From assembly GCA_003978675.1 (NCBI GenBank), contig QNYP01000023.1, positions 1-16,220 of the forward strand: a stretch of DNA of 16,220 nucleotides, in the 5' to 3' direction. Below are positions 15,209 through 16,220 of this stretch, in pieces. Each line of letters begins with the position of its first letter. Within the stretch, counting starts at the first letter, position 1. A model generated the notes under the pieces. That model was given only the letters and a program-made list of their open reading frames with translations, made no database searches and had not been told where the DNA came from. The translations under genes were made by a program, and so were the position numbers. Source of the DNA: Hydrogenothermus sp. Its GTDB lineage: Bacteria; Aquificota; Aquificia; Aquificales; Hydrogenothermaceae.

Positions 15209-15299
15209 TTTCTTCTTCTCCTTTTAATGTATTTAACAAGGAAGCACCTATTATTAAGAATGATAACCATAATATAAAACCAAAAGTAAATTCTATCAA
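15198..15299 (-). CDS. Tiny single-pass membrane protein, 33 residues
   Basis: The frame starts at a TTG (MIEFTFGFILWLSF), contains one hydrophobic segment (about 4-22) and ends in a charged tail, LKGEEENGK. It overlaps the following 34-residue ORF by 11 bases, and the ribosome site of that ORF lies inside it, which suggests translational coupling. Its own start is weak: no ATG, and only AAAGAG upstream. It might be a decayed or mis-started frame. The pairing of two consecutive tiny membrane ORFs is the main reason to list it. Confidence 0.4.
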   Translation of the reverse strand: MIEFTFGFILWLSFLIIGASLLNTLKGEEENGK

Positions 15300-15399
15300 A
15301 TTAAAACTCTTTTAGTTCACAACTGGCTGTAAAATTGCAAAAACAAAACTAGCTAAAGCCATATTTATAAATAGCTTCCCAATTTATTCTTTGGCTTTT
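15300..15399. other. Gap between rpe and the tiny membrane ORFs
   Basis: No gene is supported here. The stretch holds an AT palindrome, TATTTATAAATA at 15362-15373, flanked on the minus strand by AAGC and GCTT, which could form a weak hairpin shortly after rpe followed by a T-rich run. A 16-codon hydrophobic frame (MALASFVF...) is too short to call. No convincing promoter was found, so transcription from rpe into def is possible. Confidence 0.4.
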
Positions 15400-16068
15400 T
15401 TAGAAAACATACATTCCCTCTTTTAATTTTTTAATGTTTTCTTTTATATTTCCTTTAAACACAGCACTACCTGATACAAAAATGTTAACTCCTTCCTTTG
15501 AGATTGCATTTATATTATCTACATTAATACCACCATCTATTTCAATTAGAACATCTTCTCTATTTGTTTCTTTCATTAGCTTTTTTAGTTTTGAAACCTT
15601 TTTTAATGTTTCAGGTATAAACTTTTGACCTCCAAAACCGGGATTAACAGACATTATAAGAACATAATCTATATAATGGATAATTTCCTCTAATGTACTA
15701 ACAGGCGTAGCTGGATTTAAGACAATTCCAGCTTTTGCTCCAAGTTTTTTTATTTTATCAACTAATCTATGAGAATGAATTGTTGCATCCATATGAAAAG
15801 AAATCATATTAACACCAGCTTTTATAAAATCTTCCACATACTTTTCAGGTTCTACTATCATTAAATGTGCATCAAAAGGTAAATCGGTTATTTTTCTTAT
15901 TTTTTCTATAACTGGAATACCAAAGGTAATATTAGGAACATATCTTCCGTCCATAATATCAAGATGAATAATATCTGCTCCTGCTTCTTCTGCTATCTTT
16001 ATTTCTTCTCCTAGTTTTGAAAAATCTGCAGATAATATAGAGGGTGCAAGAAGTTTTTCAGTCCTCAA
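15400..16068 (-). CDS. rpe: Ribulose-phosphate 3-epimerase
   Basis: Rpe interconverts ribulose 5-phosphate and xylulose 5-phosphate in the pentose phosphate and Calvin pathways. The 222-residue TIM-barrel protein has LAPSILSADF at 7-16, the metal and catalytic residues His35 and Asp37 in HLDIMDGRYVPN, His68 in DAHLM, MSVNPGFGGQKF at 139-150 and Asp178 in IDGGI, followed by the phosphate-binding SGSAVF at 199-204. The gene is complete. The start is TTG at 16068, with AAGGAGGAT about seven bases upstream. Codons for about residues 10-50 (15920-16039) are repeated in inverted form at the window edge, an artefact rather than a feature of the gene. Confidence 0.97.
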   Translation of the reverse strand: MRTEKLLAPSILSADFSKLGEEIKIAEEAGADIIHLDIMDGRYVPNITFGIPVIEKIRKITDLPFDAHLMIVEPEKYVEDFIKAGVNMISFHMDATIHSHRLVDKIKKLGAKAGIVLNPATPVSTLEEIIHYIDYVLIMSVNPGFGGQKFIPETLKKVSKLKKLMKETNREDVLIEIDGGINVDNINAISKEGVNIFVSGSAVFKGNIKENIKKLKEGMYVF

Positions 16069-16220
16069 AAGCCTATCCTCCTTGACAAATTTTAATCCTT
16101 TATATTATCTGCAGATTTTTCAAAACTAGGAGAAGAAATAAAGATAGCAGAAGAAGCAGGAGCAGATATTATTCATCTTGATATTATGGACGGAAGATAT
16201 GTTCCTAATATTACCTTTGG
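15920..16220. repeat. Fold-back inverted repeat at right window edge
   Basis: Bases 15920-16039, inside rpe, are repeated exactly in reverse complement at 16101-16220, the last base of the window. The 61-base loop (16040-16100) contains the first codons and ribosome site of rpe and about 20 bases of upstream sequence. At the junction the two strands share CCTnTATATTATC, a short near-homology that could have guided a template switch. Sequence beyond 16100 should not be treated as true flanking DNA. Confidence 0.95.

Noticed and set aside
15306..15365. A third tiny hydrophobic ORF (16 codons, MALASFVF...) after rpe
   Set aside because: It is too short to separate from chance in AT-rich DNA and has only a poorly spaced GGGAAG upstream.
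1..16220. Inverted repeats at both ends as hairpin telomeres of a linear replicon or as terminal repeats of a transposon
   Set aside because: The two repeats differ in sequence, consist of internal coding slices of rlmI-like and rpe genes, and enclose ordinary chromosomal genes with no transposase or protelomerase. Contig-end chimeras explain them more simply.
1..16220. CRISPR arrays, tRNA genes, riboswitches, insertion sequences
   Set aside because: Reading both strands showed no spaced direct repeats, cloverleaf-like stretches, long structured leaders or transposase motifs; nearly all bases are accounted for by compact genes.

Overview
The window is an AT-rich bacterial housekeeping segment (by eye about a third G+C or less). 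It carries 12 confidently recognised protein genes, one recognisable domain protein (PilZ) and three very small ORFs that look like single-pass membrane proteins. The gene set, a free-standing C-terminal half of carB next to pyrB, the Lgt signature variant and the low G+C fit a member of the Aquificota, for example a Sulfurihydrogenibium-like Hydrogenothermaceae. That placement is inference from gene style, not a search result. I see no mobile element, CRISPR array, tRNA or rRNA.

Layout. 104-3026 (+): a 5'-truncated RlmI-like rRNA methyltransferase, prmC and murA, tightly overlapped as one operon. 3023-3652 (-): a PilZ-domain protein, convergent with murA and divergent from the next block. 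3678-5644 (+): dprA and truB. 5641-5796 (-): a 51-residue membrane ORF. 5870-8382 (+): pyrB and the C-terminal half of carB (pyrimidine synthesis). 8439-10861 (+): rpsO-pnp, with an extended -10 promoter in front. 10858-16068 (-): rpe, two tiny membrane ORFs, def, lgt, a PAS-GGDEF-EAL protein and folC, probably transcribed in that order.

The genes serve translation and its quality control (RlmI-like, PrmC, TruB, uS15, PNPase, Def), envelope building (MurA, Lgt), pyrimidine and folate/one-carbon metabolism (PyrB, CarB C-half, FolC), the pentose phosphate pathway (Rpe), DNA uptake (DprA) and cyclic di-GMP signalling (a PilZ receptor and a likely phosphodiesterase). All three convergent gene pairs overlap by exactly four bases at their stop codons.

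The most striking structure is at the two ends. Bases 1-103 are an exact inverted copy of 125-227, and 16101-16220 are an exact inverted copy of 15920-16039. Both arms are slices of coding sequence and both run exactly to the window edge. This is best explained as fold-back (inverted chimera) artefact of amplification or assembly at the two ends of a contig, not as a biological telomere or transposon. I found no convincing new multi-gene system. The items most worth a second look biologically are the small membrane ORFs, the interleaved dprA/pilZ promoters and the phosphodiesterase embedded in a def-lgt-folC operon.
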